Assembly (NCBI GenBank): GCA_013398275.1
Contig: VZSE01004136.1
Span: 191,104-255,103 of the forward strand
Source: Promerops cafer
Lineage: Eukaryota > Chordata > Aves > Passeriformes > Nectariniidae
Direction of reading: 5' to 3'
DNA length: 64,000 nucleotides
The position numbers and the translations under genes are program-made. Within the stretch, counting starts at the first letter, position 1. Each line of letters opens with the position of its first letter. Positions 47,938-60,689 of this stretch are shown in pieces. The notes beneath the pieces are model-generated. The model had not been told where the DNA came from, searched no databases, and saw only the letters and a list, made by a program, of their open reading frames with translations.

Positions 47938-48180
47938 TAATTACCATGAATGTAAATGACCTCTGGTGTAAGGTTTATTGTAACGATAATTGAGCTGTGG
48001 GTTTTTAATAACAGCCTCCTGGATTTTCCACTTGATTTCCTGATTTGCTTTATATTTCCAGGAACACATAGAAGGGTCTGAGACTTCACCAGGCTATTTA
48101 TATCAAGTCTGACGATGACCTTCACTGGTTCTTCAGGCCAGAGTGTTTTAAATTTTAGATGCACCCAAGCTTTTGGGTTT
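47938..48180. promoter_or_regulatory. Candidate conserved non-coding element
   Basis: Contains CATGAATGTAAATGACC, GTAACGATAATTGAGC, TTTTTAATAACAGCC and GCTATTTATATCAAGTC words, in an AT-rich, repeat-free context. Confidence 0.33.
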
Positions 48181-51049
48181 TCAAGGGGTCTTAGGGATTT
48201 TGGCTGTGTGACATGACTTCCACATGCTTGCTGTGGGATGGGGATAGCTGCATCCCATTGTCAAACACAGGCATTTTACTTTTCATCTCAACATGGGCAG
48301 CTAAAGTGCAGACCTCATTCTAGTGGAAGGAGGGAATGCATCCAGTGACATGGAGTAACAGGGAAAGAGCTCAGTATTGAGAGTCAGGCAACTTATTGCC
48401 TCGAAGAAAGCTGGGAGAAGAAAATACATTCTGCAAACTACTGGAAGAACTTAAGTGGTCAAAGCAGTGGAGAGAGAGTGGATCTCCAGGCAGTGATGGA
48501 GTGCAGAAGGAAACTTTCAAGGCAAGAGAGGAAGATGCACTGTTCAGCCCAGTCCAAGCCATACCCATGCAGAGACATGAAGGTGAAGGCTTGTCTTGTT
48601 TTTTCAAGAACATAAACAGCAAACAAAATCCCATCCTGTTTAAAGATTATTCAGCTTATGTGGGAGGTTGTGTTTTTACATTATTGCTAATAAAGCACGC
48701 CAATAATTAATAAATGTTAACTAGTCCCCAGGGCTTTCCTTTTTTCTCATGTTTATTTTTGTGTTACAAATGACATCCATTTTCCACAACTCACTAAACT
48801 GGTGGATAAGGAAAAGAATCCAAAAGAAGAGCCATAATCCTCAAGGGGAAGAGCAAGCTGTTGTTCCAATCAAGATGTATCCTGACAAGTCAAGTTGTTG
48901 AAACCCATTAATTAGCACTTTTGGAAACAGTTGCAAAGTTAATTATTCTTCTCTGAGATGAAAGAAAGCTAATTTCTGGCATTTGCTTTGACAGTGACAC
49001 GCGCTAACATTTTTAGAGCTGACATCCCTCAAGATAAATGATACTCTGAAGTGTGCGTGCAAACATTTTGACTGGGAGCTACTGTGGTGAGCTGATGGCA
49101 CTGGCACCTCTTACTGCAAATATTTTGCATCTGTTGGGATTGTGATCAAAGTTTGGAGGCTGAGAGGAGGGTGGGGAAACTTTTTCAGCTTCAGGGAGGG
49201 TGTGGGTGACTGGCTTTGGGTGGGAGGCAATAACATTGCCCAGGCAACACAATCTATTCTATTTAGATAACTCCAACAGGGAATGTAAACCTTTCTAGCT
49301 AATTGCTGACAAAAAGAAATCCATTTTTATACCACTGGAATTGCCCTGCTGAAGGATGATCTTCTCTTCATGAATTGGTAGCAGCAGGTGGAACAGAAGG
49401 TCACCAAAATGAAGTTCTCTCTTGGTGCAATCAGGCATCAGTATCAGCTCATGTGTGTTTGAAAAGGCAAGGTTTGGGATGTGGAACTCAGTAAAACTCT
49501 TCTGCCAAACCCCAATGTCCTCGCTGGGAAGATCACTGGTGTGGTTTGGGATTTAGTCCCAGAAGTCCTTTGCAATTTTGGAAGCTGCCTCGGTCACGTC
49601 TTACATGTACAGGGCAGCGAGAGGAAGGGTTTATCTGTAAATATAAGTTATTTAAGCCTCCTCTTAAGAATGCATTGCAATCCAGGATTGCACCACTCCA
49701 ACAAAATTCAAGTATATGCCTGAAACCTTGCCTTCCTCTTGCAATTTTTAGGGTGTTACAGATCCTCCTTTTTTCACTTCCGGCCTTTGGATCACTGGCA
49801 TGACTCCATGATGGATCTGGGCTGAATTCTAGACCCTGGTTCATCAGTTTCTGTCCTCGTCTCTGGAAGTCTGAAGGGTCAGTGTCAGCTGAGTGAGGAC
49901 AATGTCTAAAACACAGGGACTGCTTTACACAGAAGCTGCACTGCCAGGAGAACACAATAACCAGAGCTGCTCTTTGGAGAATCCCAGGCTGACAAGCAGG
50001 GCAGCTGAATATCTGATCTGAGAAGGCCAAAATCTTGCTGGTGGGTTCCAGAAGACCCTGCTCCTCTGAGCCATGCCTGGTTTGGGGGCACTCTGGGCTG
50101 GGCTGGCAGGGGAGGATGCTCTCTGCTCCATCCCCTCCCATGTGCTCAGCTCAAAGCACTTCAGAGCAATCTTCCTCTAACAGATAAATTAATAAATTAT
50201 CAGCCCACTGTATCATTTGGGGGCCAAACCACCATTTCAGTGACCTGTTGCTCCTTTGATAAGATTCTTCAGAAATAATGAGGGCAGGCAGGTACATGAA
50301 GAGAGGAAATTGGTGATAGAAAAAGTGTTTCATTTGCTTTTCAGTCAGCATGTGGGGGGAAAAGATTGAGCTCGGGAGGTGATCTAAAGGACTCCTTAGT
50401 TGGTATGCGATTCACACAGAGCAGGGCAATCAGGAATGTGGAAACACCGGGTTCAGAGGGCTCGATCCAACGTGGGAGGCAAGCACTACCTTTTCCTTCA
50501 GGGAGCCAAAAAAAGGACGTGTGCTAGCGAGTCCCTGCAGGCAGGCTCGCCATGCCGAGGCTGTTCAGTAAGGACGAGATGGGAGAAAGCAGAAAATAAA
50601 TAAATAAAATAAAGAGATTGCCTGGGAGCAGCTTTCTGTGTTGCGAGGAGCAGGGAGGTGGCAGTCCTGAGCTGAGGCTGTCCTCCGGCACATCCACGGC
50701 TGCTCTTTGCATATTCCTCCGTCGTACAGAACACTTACTGCTGCACAAATTGCAGGGATTATTTTCTCTTAACTGCTAATGGATTTAGAGACTGTGACTG
50801 GGGGTAGTGCTCAGTAATTTGGTGCCCGAGGGGAAGGTACCTGTATGGGAGATGAACTTTTTCCTGTGGGCACACAGAGTTATGGCAGGAATACAGGTAA
50901 AAGGGGAGATCACTTAGCAGTTCCCCACTTTTCTGTGGAAGGTTTAAGAGCTTTGGAGCACTTTTCAGTCAGTGTAAGCAAAGAGAGATTTTTTTCATTT
51001 ATCAATAAATCAACCATATTCTGTCTCCTTTTGCAACCTTTGTGATAAT
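48181..51049. other. Intergenic, unique sequence with an AT-rich part
   Basis: No gene recognised. The part 48640-49020 is AT-rich, with CCAATAATTAATAAATG, CCATTAATTAGCAC and GTTAATTATTC words, and may be another conserved element. The 202-codon minus-strand frame at 49533-50141 is opposed by plus-strand frames and has no recognisable domain. Confidence 0.5.
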
Positions 51050-51350
51050 AGCAGGGTTCACTTAACAGCTGTAGAAGAAAAGATTTCACTCTATATAGCA
51101 CAGAAAAATCAAAGATTGAAACAATTTGCTAATTATGGCTAGTGCTGTGCTGAGTTATGCCCTGAAATTATCACTTTTACACCCCCTGTCTGATGATTTG
51201 CCCCATTTATTGAAGTATGATTTCAATCAGGATATCTATCAGCCTTGCATTAGGGCATTAGCGGTTGATTTATTTAGCAATGAGTATATTTATTTACATT
51301 TTAGCTTCCAAGTGAGTCATTCTTCTGACTTTGCTGTCAAAGGTTAAACA
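51050..51350. promoter_or_regulatory. Candidate enhancer / conserved non-coding element
   Basis: A 300-bp unique stretch with GCTAATTATGGC, TGAAATTATCAC, CCATTTATTGAAG, GATTTCAATCAGG, GGTTGATTTATTTAGC and GTCAAAGGTTAAAC words. The last resembles a nuclear-receptor direct repeat. One CpG lies in a TAGCGGTTG context. The absence of repeats and the motif density make it one of the two best enhancer candidates by eye. Confidence 0.42.
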
Positions 51351-52289
51351 GTTCGATCCATCCCGGGGCAGACACAAAATGTGGAATAAACAAGTACAGG
51401 GAAAGTGCAGGCCATGAAAGGCAGGATTAACTCTGTGTTTACACCCCTAGCAGGCAACACTCATTTTGTGTTGCAAAACCAGTCTGTACAGTAACACAAT
51501 TTTTGTACCCCCAGATAAGCAAATCATGTATTGTAATTCTTGTGGCAGAGTGAGAAAAGAAAATAAGCGTGAAATTTGAGTGCAAAACCAAAGGTAGGAG
51601 AAGGAAATAGTGGTTGGAAACCCTTGGAAATGTGAAGTTGGGTCCAGAATATGGAAAAAAAATAAACACACTTTCAGATATATTGTGACTATTTATTTTC
51701 TCAGGCCTCTGAAGTCCATGTCCTGGTGTGTGGAGAGCTTTCTGGGGATTTCTTCACACGTTTTGGGCTGTGAGGAGCTGTGTTGGGCCAGCAGCAGCGA
51801 GTGCTGACAGGCAGCACATGTTCAGCTGCCTCCGTCCCCACCACGACGCAGCAGCACCTGAAAACACCCAGCACGGAGGTGCCTCCTGCCCACACGAACA
51901 CATTCCAGCCTGCTGTTCAGCTCCTTGCTGCCCTCCCCCCAGGTAAGATGCAACAGGGACTTTGTTTAAAGGATGACAGAGCCCATTTAAGATTCCCTGT
52001 TAAAGTGGGGCAGCTGGAGGGGGACAAGCCCCTGAGTGCAGTGTGGGGAGGTGGCTCCACGCAGCCCTGCTCACTCAGGGATCTCCCTCTCTCTTCAAAT
52101 GACAGCACAGTGAGAGGGCAGCAGGCATCCAAGGACCACGTGGACGTCGTAGGACCATGTTCCCATGGTTTCCTCCTCCGTTTGGTGCTGTCCTGGATGT
52201 GTCTGTGTGTTTATGGTGGGGGATACCAGAGGGCAAAGGCGTGAGTCAAAGTGCTGAGGATCAACTCTGCTGAACAGCTTGAAGCCAGC
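51351..52289. other. Intergenic, unique sequence
   Basis: No gene recognised. CCACGTGG with an adjacent GACGTC lies near 52137-52150. Frames up to 154 codons (51780-52244) lack recognisable content and lead into a CR1 tail. Confidence 0.55.
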
Positions 52290-52343
52290 CCAGGTGAACT
52301 TGATGATTTTAGAGTTCTTTTCCAACCTTAATGATTCTGTGAC
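52290..52343 (+). mobile_element. CR1 LINE 3' terminus (short)
   Basis: Ends with TGATGATTTTAGAGTTC, TTTTCCAACCTTAATGATTC and TGTGA, the standard CR1 3' terminus. Upstream sequence (about 52190-52289) is probably a diverged part of the same element. Confidence 0.8.
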
Positions 52344-53067
52344 AGCCCTGCTGTCCCAAATCTTCGCTTGGTGACAACCTGGCTCCTACAAACTTTGGCT
52401 GTGAACTAGAGGTTTGGGGAAGTGGATGGGTGCTCTCCAGAAGAGAAGTGGAAATGGAACTGGAGCTGTGCAGGCAGGAATGGAGAATGAGACTCCTGAG
52501 CTCCTGCCTGGCACTGCTACATCATGAAGATAAAAGTTTCCCTTGGGAATACATCAAGGTCTATTTATCAATGTTTGCTGAGCACTTTGGGATCCTTGGA
52601 CAAGGTGTTCTGAGGCTTGTGATAAATGGCCTTCCTCACACGGGGATGTGGTCTCAAACACTTTCCTGTTCCGAAGTTCTAGAAATAAACCTCAATATTC
52701 TGTTAATTTGGAATAGAGTTTTTACTTTATATATGCATGTATTCCTCAATATACTTGCAGTAATTAACTATTAGCTAACGTGTATCTTTTTTCCTCTCCA
52801 ATTTATTTCTAATTAACATAGATAAAGGATTGTATTCCTTATTAGTGCAGATGGTTACTTATTTCTACTTGTATAATTACAGTCATGTCCTGGCTTTGAT
52901 CTGGATCCTGCTCTCTTGGATAAAAGGTAAAGAGGTAAAGCACAGAAACACAAGTCCCTCTCACTGATCTCCTGTGCACAGAACTCGGTGCTTTGGAGTG
53001 ATAGTTTTTCTGTTAAAATCACCTTATTAGGGTATGTGTGACTGAGCAGAACCTGTCCTTATTGCAA
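52344..53067. other. Intergenic, unique sequence
   Basis: No gene recognised. The 52680-52900 part is AT-rich, with TAATTAACTATTAGC and TCTAATTAACATAG words. Confidence 0.5.
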
Positions 53068-53157
53068 AATCACAGAATGGTTTGGGTTGGGAGGAACCTT
53101 AAAGCTCATCTGGTTCTAATTCCTTGCCATGGACAGGGACACCTTCCACCAGCCCAG
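53068..53157 (-). mobile_element. CR1 LINE 3' terminus, minus strand
   Basis: The plus strand reads CACAGAATGGTTTGGGTTGG, then GAGGAACCTTAAAGCTCATC and CCATGGACAGGGACACCTTC. This is the reverse complement of a CR1 3' end. Only about 90 bases are recognisable. Confidence 0.9.
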
Positions 53158-53729
53158 ACATGGTGACTGCAGCCCATCCTCTCTGGTTGTTGGGGATGTT
53201 GAAACCAGCCTATATGTGCCAAGAAAATGAGGATTCCTCGGGCCTGGCCCCTCCAGGTGTTTATCAGCCCATCTGGGCAGGTACAAGGATCAAGTCTTGC
53301 CCAGAAGGGATTGCAATTTTCTTTGGAAGGCTGTTTCAATCCCTTCAGGAGCCCAGTCACTTCTCCATGTTGGGGCATGAGCCCAGCTGTAGGGATGAGC
53401 TCTAGGTGCTGATGGGGGCAGCCAGGCAGCTCCACATCCTGCTCCCTCCCTCAGACCCACGTGGAGGAGAGAGGGGGGAGCGGCCACAACTGGCAGCAGA
53501 TGAAAAAATTCTGAACGAGCAAAATTACCCAAGGAGTCTGGAGTGGCTGCACGAACGATACTGGGCTGGGAACCTGATAGTGGCATCAGCAGGCACCCAT
53601 TTCATCAGACACAATGGATGCACCGAGGTGTAAATCAGGAATAACCTCACCAGTATGAAGGGGAAATCAGTACCAGCCAAGACTGGAATTGATGTGCTGA
53701 GTGATGGACGTCCCTCGCTTTTGCTCCTC
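53158..53729. other. Intergenic, unique sequence
   Basis: No gene recognised. Opposed open frames near 100 codons (53290-53586 minus, 53124-53405 plus) start within or beside the CR1 tail. Confidence 0.5.
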
Positions 53730-54260
53730 TCTTTAAAGATCATTTTGCATTATATTGCAACTCCTTTCACGAGGGAAAAAGAAAAGGCCTCCCTGATTTT
53801 CTTGAAGGGTCTCAGAGATAAAGACTGATCACATTACGCAGTAATTGGACCTTCATATCTATAATTGCATTGATTTCTCCTAAGTTTCAGGCATTGACTC
53901 TGGTGAGTGAGAGAGCATTGCAGCAGGGCATGGCTGCCAAGAATCCTCCTGCATTTGGGAAGTGTCAGGCTGGGAGGCTCACCACAGTTTGGTAACTGGC
54001 ATTGCAAATTGCTTTATGAACAGTTTAATGCATTTAAGAGGGTAATAATTTCAGATCCTACCACACAATTTGTTGCAGTGGTGCAGAAGCATATATAAAA
54101 ACTTCCAGGGTGAAGGGAGGCAGGCGAAGGAGGGGAAAGAAGAAAGAGAAGCAGAGGGAGGGAGGCATTGCAAGGGGGTGGAAAACCTAATTGTTTTAAT
54201 CATGCTTGATATTACACTGTGAAATTATAATTAACTTAAGAAGTCAGTCAAAACCAGTTA
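53730..54260. promoter_or_regulatory. Candidate enhancer region with purine tract
   Basis: Two AT-rich homeodomain-word clusters (53820-53880 with GCAGTAATTGGACC and ATAATTGCATTGATTTC, and 54000-54075 with GCAAATTGC, GTTTAATGCATTTAAG and GGTAATAATTTC) are followed by a nearly all-purine tract at 54112-54174. A third cluster (54188-54240) carries CTAATTGTTTTAATCATGC and GAAATTATAATTAAC. Confidence 0.4.
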
Positions 54261-56459
54261 ATAACTGTAGTGCAACGTGGCTGATTTGAAGTGCTACAAG
54301 GAGGGGAGAGGAGCCGATGGCAGCAAAGCTGCTGGGCTTGACCCTTGCAGCTGCAGCAGTGCAAGGGCCCCCCGGGCAGCTCTGCAGAGGCTCTGCACAA
54401 GCAGGGACCAGCACACACAGCACCAGCAAGGCTGGTAGCACAAGTGCTTAGTCCCTCCAACACTCCTGATGGTTGATTGGGAAGTCCTCTCCAAAGGAGG
54501 ACCATTAGCAACTTCCCAGCACATGGATAGGAGAAACTGAGGAAGTGAGGGAGAAAATGATTTATGACATGTCAGCAGACCACTTCCAGAGCCAGGGAAA
54601 GAGAGGGCAGCTGACAGGAGGAAGGATCAGGCCTGACTTTCAGCCTGTGCTGATAGGGTACTTAAGCAGGAGCCTCTGGAGAGTACTCAGTTTGTTCTTT
54701 AAACATCCCTTTTCTTTTGCTCAATGGAGGGTAAATCTTTTCCAGTGACTCTGTTTCAGCCAGAAGAAATGCAGCCCTTAAAATGATTTGCACATATGGG
54801 AAAATCTCAGTCTTCTTCAGCCACGCAGCTTTATTAAAATATCTGAGAGTACAGGTAAGTGGAAACAGAGTTAGAGCTGTGCAGTCTTCCTTGCCTGTAT
54901 ATTGTGTGTGTAAAGGTGTAACAAGGGTTAATGAGTGGGAGAACAAGAGTGCCCTGATGGTATTAATATCCCAAAACACACAGGTAGATGTGGACAGTGC
55001 TGAACCCCACGGGAGGCTGATGTGATAAGGGCAGTGACACTGCAACCAGCCACGAGGACCGTAGCAGAAATATTTGTCCCTGGGAAGGTGCACCCAGGGA
55101 AGCTCTGTGTGTGTGTGCCAGATCCTGCTGTCACTGGCTGCTGTAGCAGGGCAGCAGCACTGATATTTACAGTCTGCAGGATATATTGGGAGCACTGGGC
55201 AGTGGCTAGGTATCAGCATGGACAGAAAAACAGGAGAGAGAGGAATTAGAGTGGAGTGCAGGAACAGGTCTGAAATCTCCTCTTGGGAGATGTGCACTGA
55301 ATGCCTGCAGCTGCTTTGTGGGGAGCTTTTACCACACAGTGCTGTGGAGGAGGGAGAGACCTTCTGAAATGGGAGCAGCACTCCAAGTTTTGGGTTCTTC
55401 CTGCAGCCAGGTTGGGTGAAGCACAGTACCCAGGGAGCTGGGTGTGCTGAGTGTCCCCATCCCCTCAGACCGTGGGCTTTGGCCAGGGACAGGCATAGGA
55501 GCAGCACAGCTGGGGACAGGACAGGGTCCTGCCAGGCCTGCTCCTGCCAGCAAACTGACAGGGAGGGGGTGAGGAGCTTGTGGCCAAAACGTGTGCAAAT
55601 ATGGCACCAACACAAGTTCATGGTGCTCAGGGGGGGATGCTCAGATCAGTTTGCCACATATTGGACTTCAATGCCTCTCCTGGAGGTGCAGCTCTGAGGG
55701 ACTTGAGTGGTTGGGCTGAGCTGGCTCGGTCCTCACCTGGCACCCTAAAACCATCTTTCCCATTCATCTCAAACCCAAGAATAGACAATTTGTTCGCAGG
55801 ATTTTCTTGATGACAACCAGTCCATGCTCCTATCCATTCCTCTATGACCAGTGTACCTGGTTTAGGGGCTCCATGAGCACTGTAGCCATGGGACCAGCCA
55901 GCAGAGAAGTCCTGCAGCAGGGCTGGGAGACTGACAAAACCAGGCAATTTTGGACAAAGCAGGGGCAATTCCATGGCCAAAGCACCTGGCCCTAATTTTA
56001 CCAGCTGTGGCTCCTGCTCTGGGGCATCCATGGAGTGAAAGTTCTCACTGACAGGTGGGGAAGGGTCTTCAGAATGTGTTAAGAGCTGGGCAGGTTCTGT
56101 CTCCCTGGAACATCTACAGCACATTTTGGCCTTACTGCTCAACTGCTGGAGAGGGGTGGTGTGGATTGTTTTGTGTTATGTGTTAATTTTCACCTTTGGA
56201 AAATATTACAAACTATAGTTAATCTATTAACTTAGAAAATATCAACAACTGGAAGCTTCTGTGAAAGACTACTGTCTGTCCACCTCCATCCTGCAACTGC
56301 TTCGGTTAGGACCTACCGGTAGAACGACCTGATTGAAATCAAAAGCCCTAAAAACACTAAAGGGTTTCTTCCTCACCCTGTCTATTTTTTAAAAAAATTT
56401 TATTCACCATCAGTATCTCTGTGACAACTCAGCCCCAGCAGCCCCAGGGGACAGGACAG
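54261..56459. other. Intergenic, unique sequence
   Basis: No gene recognised. It holds the longest open frame of the window (319 codons, 54662-55621 minus). Its translation is Ser/Pro/Leu-rich and low in charged patterning, resembles no family, and is opposed by several plus-strand frames, so I treat it as chance. CTACCGGTAG at 56313-56322 is a 10-bp palindrome. Confidence 0.55.
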
Positions 56460-57080
56460 AGAGACGAGGAGTGGAAGTGCCCTTTGACTAAGCGGGCATT
56501 AAATGTTGGCTAACAACCGAGAGACACCGTGAGACTGGAGAGGGGGGAAAGTTAAAAAGAAAGAAAGAAGAGCTTTTCAATATGAGCATTCATGTAGTTT
56601 TGACAGGAGCAATTTATCATGGCTATGAAAGGCGGCTCTGCCTCCAGCGCTGAAAGACAGCCTGGTTAAACTTTTACCTGCCCCTCTGAAAAGGGAGCTG
56701 TGCCGCCGCCGGGAGGGGACTGCTCCCTGCTCCGGTGATGCATCTTTCCATGGGGCTGGGGGAGGGAAGGGAGGTGGTTCCCAAACAGCTTGTGCCCATC
56801 TGTTCTGCACAGAAAGAAACCCTGACAAGGAAGGGGGAGGGAGCGTGTGAGCCAGCAAGCTGGGGGCTCCCGGATGGCCGCGTCGTGTCGGGAATGCGGC
56901 CATGGGATGGGAGCAGGGCTGGGAGCTGCCCCCCAGGAGAGGCTGCAAATTAGCTCTGAGGATCTCACCACCCACCCCTGGCTGCCCTAGAAGTATGAAA
57001 GTCCGTGGAGCACTGCTCCCAAGCTGGACGGAGAGGTGACCTGACATCCTGGGGTGTGCGCGGTGGTGGGCAGCAGTGGC
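56460..57080. promoter_or_regulatory. Moderately CpG-rich unique block
   Basis: CpG is clearly more frequent than in the flanks (clusters at 56703-56712, 56870-56900 and 57003-57065), mixed with AT-rich words such as GGAGCAATTTATCATGGC. No TATA box or exon is recognised. Possible enhancer or weak promoter of a non-coding RNA. Confidence 0.28.
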
Positions 57081-59782
57081 AAGTGCAGTGCTGGGTGCAG
57101 GACACAGCGAGTGTTGGCATCCCTAGAAATTGTTTGGAAGAAACAGAAGAGATTGTGATAAGGGAAAAAACCCACGAAAATATCCCCCAGCAATATTCAG
57201 CGGAGATATTCTTTTGTCCCAGGGTTTGTCACAGGGAAAGGTGTTGGTTCTGCTCCAGCTCATGGCACGCAGGAGCCCAGGCTGGCAGGGATCCTGTGCA
57301 CAGGTTGTTTTTTGCCATACTCCTGTGTGGATTGACAATTCCCTGAAAAAAAAAAATGTTCTGCTGAGAATAATGATCTATCTAAATTAAAGCATTTCAG
57401 CACAAAGAGTGGATTTCATTTAAATTTTCAATGGAATGGTTAACAATTTCCAGAGCTATTATTTTTTTCCCAATAACTAGCTGGTACTAGGTGAAATTAT
57501 ACTGTATTTTCAATATTTTACATGCTAAAATTATGCTATTTAAGTGGCTGTATTTTACATTGTGTGAAAGAAGCCAACCAATATCATAATAAAACCTTTT
57601 CTTTCCATCAAAAACTTCAGGATTCCCCATTTTCCCCCCTCCCTTGATGAAGATAGGATGATATTTTGAAATCTTAGATAAGCAACCAGATCTGACTTTT
57701 CCCTGCCTGTGCATCCATCAACACTTGTCCCTGTTGAAGCACAACTAGGACAATTTGTATTATCAAAAAGAGGAATGTGCTAAAATATTTCCCACATTTC
57801 AGGACAATTTCCAGCAGTGCTGTTTCACCCGAACAAAATCCAGCCACCCCTGTTTGACAGCTAAACAATTCCCTGAGTGTGACAGGGCACACTGAGTTGT
57901 CAGGGATGTGTAGTCACATACCGAAGAGCTGAACTCACCTATCTTCAACCATTTCAAATTTAAGCTTCTTTTTTAAGCCAGCAATATGATTTCTCTCTGG
58001 ACATAAGAGAGGGAAAGAGCGAGATACGACTGCAAAAGAGATTTTCTTCCCCTCTGAAATGCAAGGTCTAAGGCATGGCTGAAACTAGCTGAGAATAAAA
58101 TTAATCTTATTTATTACCCCTTGTATGTTTAAGTCCTGTCCAAAAGCTGTTGATCACTTTGAGACAGCTCAAAGAAACACAAGTTGTTCTAAGGAGTATT
58201 CTGAGAGCCCTCATGCCACGGACAGTGCAGAATGGGAAGCAGAGGGGCATTAAGTGTACAGATATCCCCACCAGGCTTTTCATGTCATTAACGGGTGATC
58301 TTCTGACTCTGAAATAACATTTTTTCCCCCTCACATTTCTTATTTCATTATCCCCAGTTCAATACACATCAGTGCAGGATGAGGCAAACTAGTTAGATAT
58401 ATTAGGAATTATTTAAATTAGGGAGAGATGTATGGGTAGTTAAACACTCGGTCTTCTATTCTACCCTAATTATGTATCAAATTACACTCAAATTATACCC
58501 AAAAATAGATGTAGGGAGGTAGTCCTGAAATCTCCAGGAGATATCAGTGTAGAAAGGTGAAATGAAGCAGGTGTTGCAAGTAGATCTGAACTAATGCAAT
58601 ATGAAAACTGTGCAGGACCATCATTTTCCATTGTGTCCTGTTATTACCAACATTTGCTTAAAATTTCTTTGCAAACAAGACCCGGTAATGAATGAGTGTT
58701 CTCTGGGCCTGGAGGAAGCATTTTATTTTACTAATGCAAGAGAATTTTGCTCTTGATTTTAATGCTGTTCTGATTCTCGTTTGTCTTTGTGACAACAAGA
58801 GTGTTCCGGTAATGAAGCAGGTTTGTCACACTGTCCAGCCACCAGGGAGGTGGTGGGGTGGTGCCTCTCGAACTGGAGACAGCTCAGGCTTCTTGCATGG
58901 AAGTGAATGTTGCTTTCATGGCAGTGCTGTAGATCTTCACTGTCCCTGGCACATTACATTGGTTAAGCTAAGCTGTTGCTACGCCCGTGTCCTGATTCAC
59001 TTGGTAAAATGGTTTTCATACTCTTAAACCGCTTCCTAGAGGATTACAAAACTAACTGAGCTCTGAAAAGTATTGCCCAGCCTGGAATTTCTTCTTTGAA
59101 ATCCTCTTTAGGTGGTGGTCAAAAGCAGGTCTGCACAGCAGCACAGTACCAGCTTGGTTTGGAGAGTCTCCAGAGCCCATGGCCCTAACCCCAGCCCCCA
59201 GAAGTGTTGAGTGTCCTCAGTTCTCTGGGAAAGGACAGGACTGTGCTCTTGCACACCAGCCAAAGGTGTCACTGCAGCCAGCAGTTGTACCTGGCCCACG
59301 TCCTGGCTCTTTACCTGCAGGCTAGGTTAGACACCCACCCACTTCTCAGGTGGAGAGATATTTCTGGCATCAGCTTTGGGAAAAGCAGCAGATGGTCCCT
59401 GGAACCAGGTGTCCATCCAGGAGAAATGAGCAGCAAACTCTACAGCTGAGAGGAACATCATCGTTCTGTTACTTCTGTAAGAGGAAAAACCTTCTGCAAC
59501 CTGAAAAAAACCCCCAAACAACCCCCAAACCTGCCAGCATATTTATGGCCTTTGCAGAGCTCGGCATCCAACATCCCCACTTATGGTGTTAAGAATATCC
59601 CGGCCCTGGGGAGCAGTAACAGCAGGTCTGTGAGTGGGATGAGCAGATTCTCACTTCGCATCTGAGGTGTCCCTCCCCATCAGCTGCTGCTGGAGACACA
59701 TGAAAATATATCATGAACAGGGGGATGGTCCCTACCTCTTTATTGCTTCTGGATCCAACATCAGGAGGAAGTGGAGAGTGGC
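57081..59782. other. Intergenic, AT-rich in large part
   Basis: No gene recognised. 57345-57660 and 58330-58700 are AT-rich, with ACCCTAATTATG and GGAATTATTTAAATTAGG words. CCACCAGGGAGG at 58839-58850 resembles a CTCF core with two mismatches. All frames are below 115 codons. Confidence 0.5.
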
Positions 59783-59792
59783 CTATAAATAA
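59783..59792 (+). promoter_or_regulatory. TATA-like box
   Basis: CTATAAATAA preceded by GGC and followed by an E-box, CAGCTG, at 59793-59798. It is a good TATA match in isolation. No gene follows, and chance matches are expected several times in 64 kb. Confidence 0.2.
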
Positions 59793-60689
59793 CAGCTGCT
59801 CTTCACTCGGCTGAGGTTACGGCAAGCCAGACCTCAGCACGTGGTGGAACGTGTCACAGACACTTGTTTGCCACCCTGACAGAAGCACAAACTGGCTTCT
59901 GGGTAGAGGCCTCATCTGTGGGCTGCAGGGCACTCCTCTAGAGTATTAACAGATGCAGCATTGATTTTAGACTGGGCAAATGTCTGCTGAGAGCAACAGA
60001 GGCAGAACTGACAGTGTAGCACAGAGGAAAGGACTGCAGGACCTCTGGTGATGCCTTCCAGGTTATTTTCTGTGACTCTGGGAGTCTGTCCAGGTTGCAC
60101 CTATTAATTAGGTTCAGTGCCAAATGATGAGGAATAGGTGGTGAGGGACCAGCCTAGGGCCTGAGATGCAAAGCTGCACTCTGGAGTGAGGGCAGAGAAG
60201 CTGGCTGGGGAGCATCTCCAGCATGCCACTCACCATGCCATATTTGAAAAGATTTTTTTCCATGAAGAAGCCAAAATCCCATTAATGAAGCTATGTAGAT
60301 AGCAAGGCTCAAGTCCTCCAGGGCATCTGACTACCTGTGAGAATGATATCCAAAATAAAGGCAGCTGATTACTTAGATCTCAGAAATACTCAGGAAGCAG
60401 AGCTGATGTTAATATTACTGAGGCTGATTCAGAGCTGGAAGCTCATCTGGGCACTCTGGATCTTCCTGAATCTGAATTCCTTCACTTGAGTAAGCACCCA
60501 GAGAGATCAGCCCATTTGGTGATGGACCACGACCTGACCTCCCTGGAGGCTCCACAGGGAAGCCAGAGAGGAGGTCATAGTGAGCTGAAGTCCTCTGCCC
60601 CACATTGCTTCTGAAAAGAGAGCAGCAGAAAGGACACAGATACTTAAAGCAATCTAGAAAACCCGTGCTCTATTTCCAGCATCTCTTTC
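59793..60689. other. Intergenic, unique sequence
   Basis: Nothing recognisable apart from the TATA-like box just upstream. Confidence 0.55.

Noticed and set aside
49533..50141. 202-codon minus-strand frame
   Set aside because: No recognised domain and no promoter or splice context.
54662..55621. 319-codon open frame on the minus strand, longest in the window
   Set aside because: No recognisable family or domain, Ser/Pro/Leu-rich random-like composition, opposing plus-strand frames of similar quality, and no splice or promoter context. Length alone is not convincing in GC-moderate bird DNA.
58839..58850. Second possible CTCF core
   Set aside because: Two mismatches including the important 3' GGC, so too weak to call.
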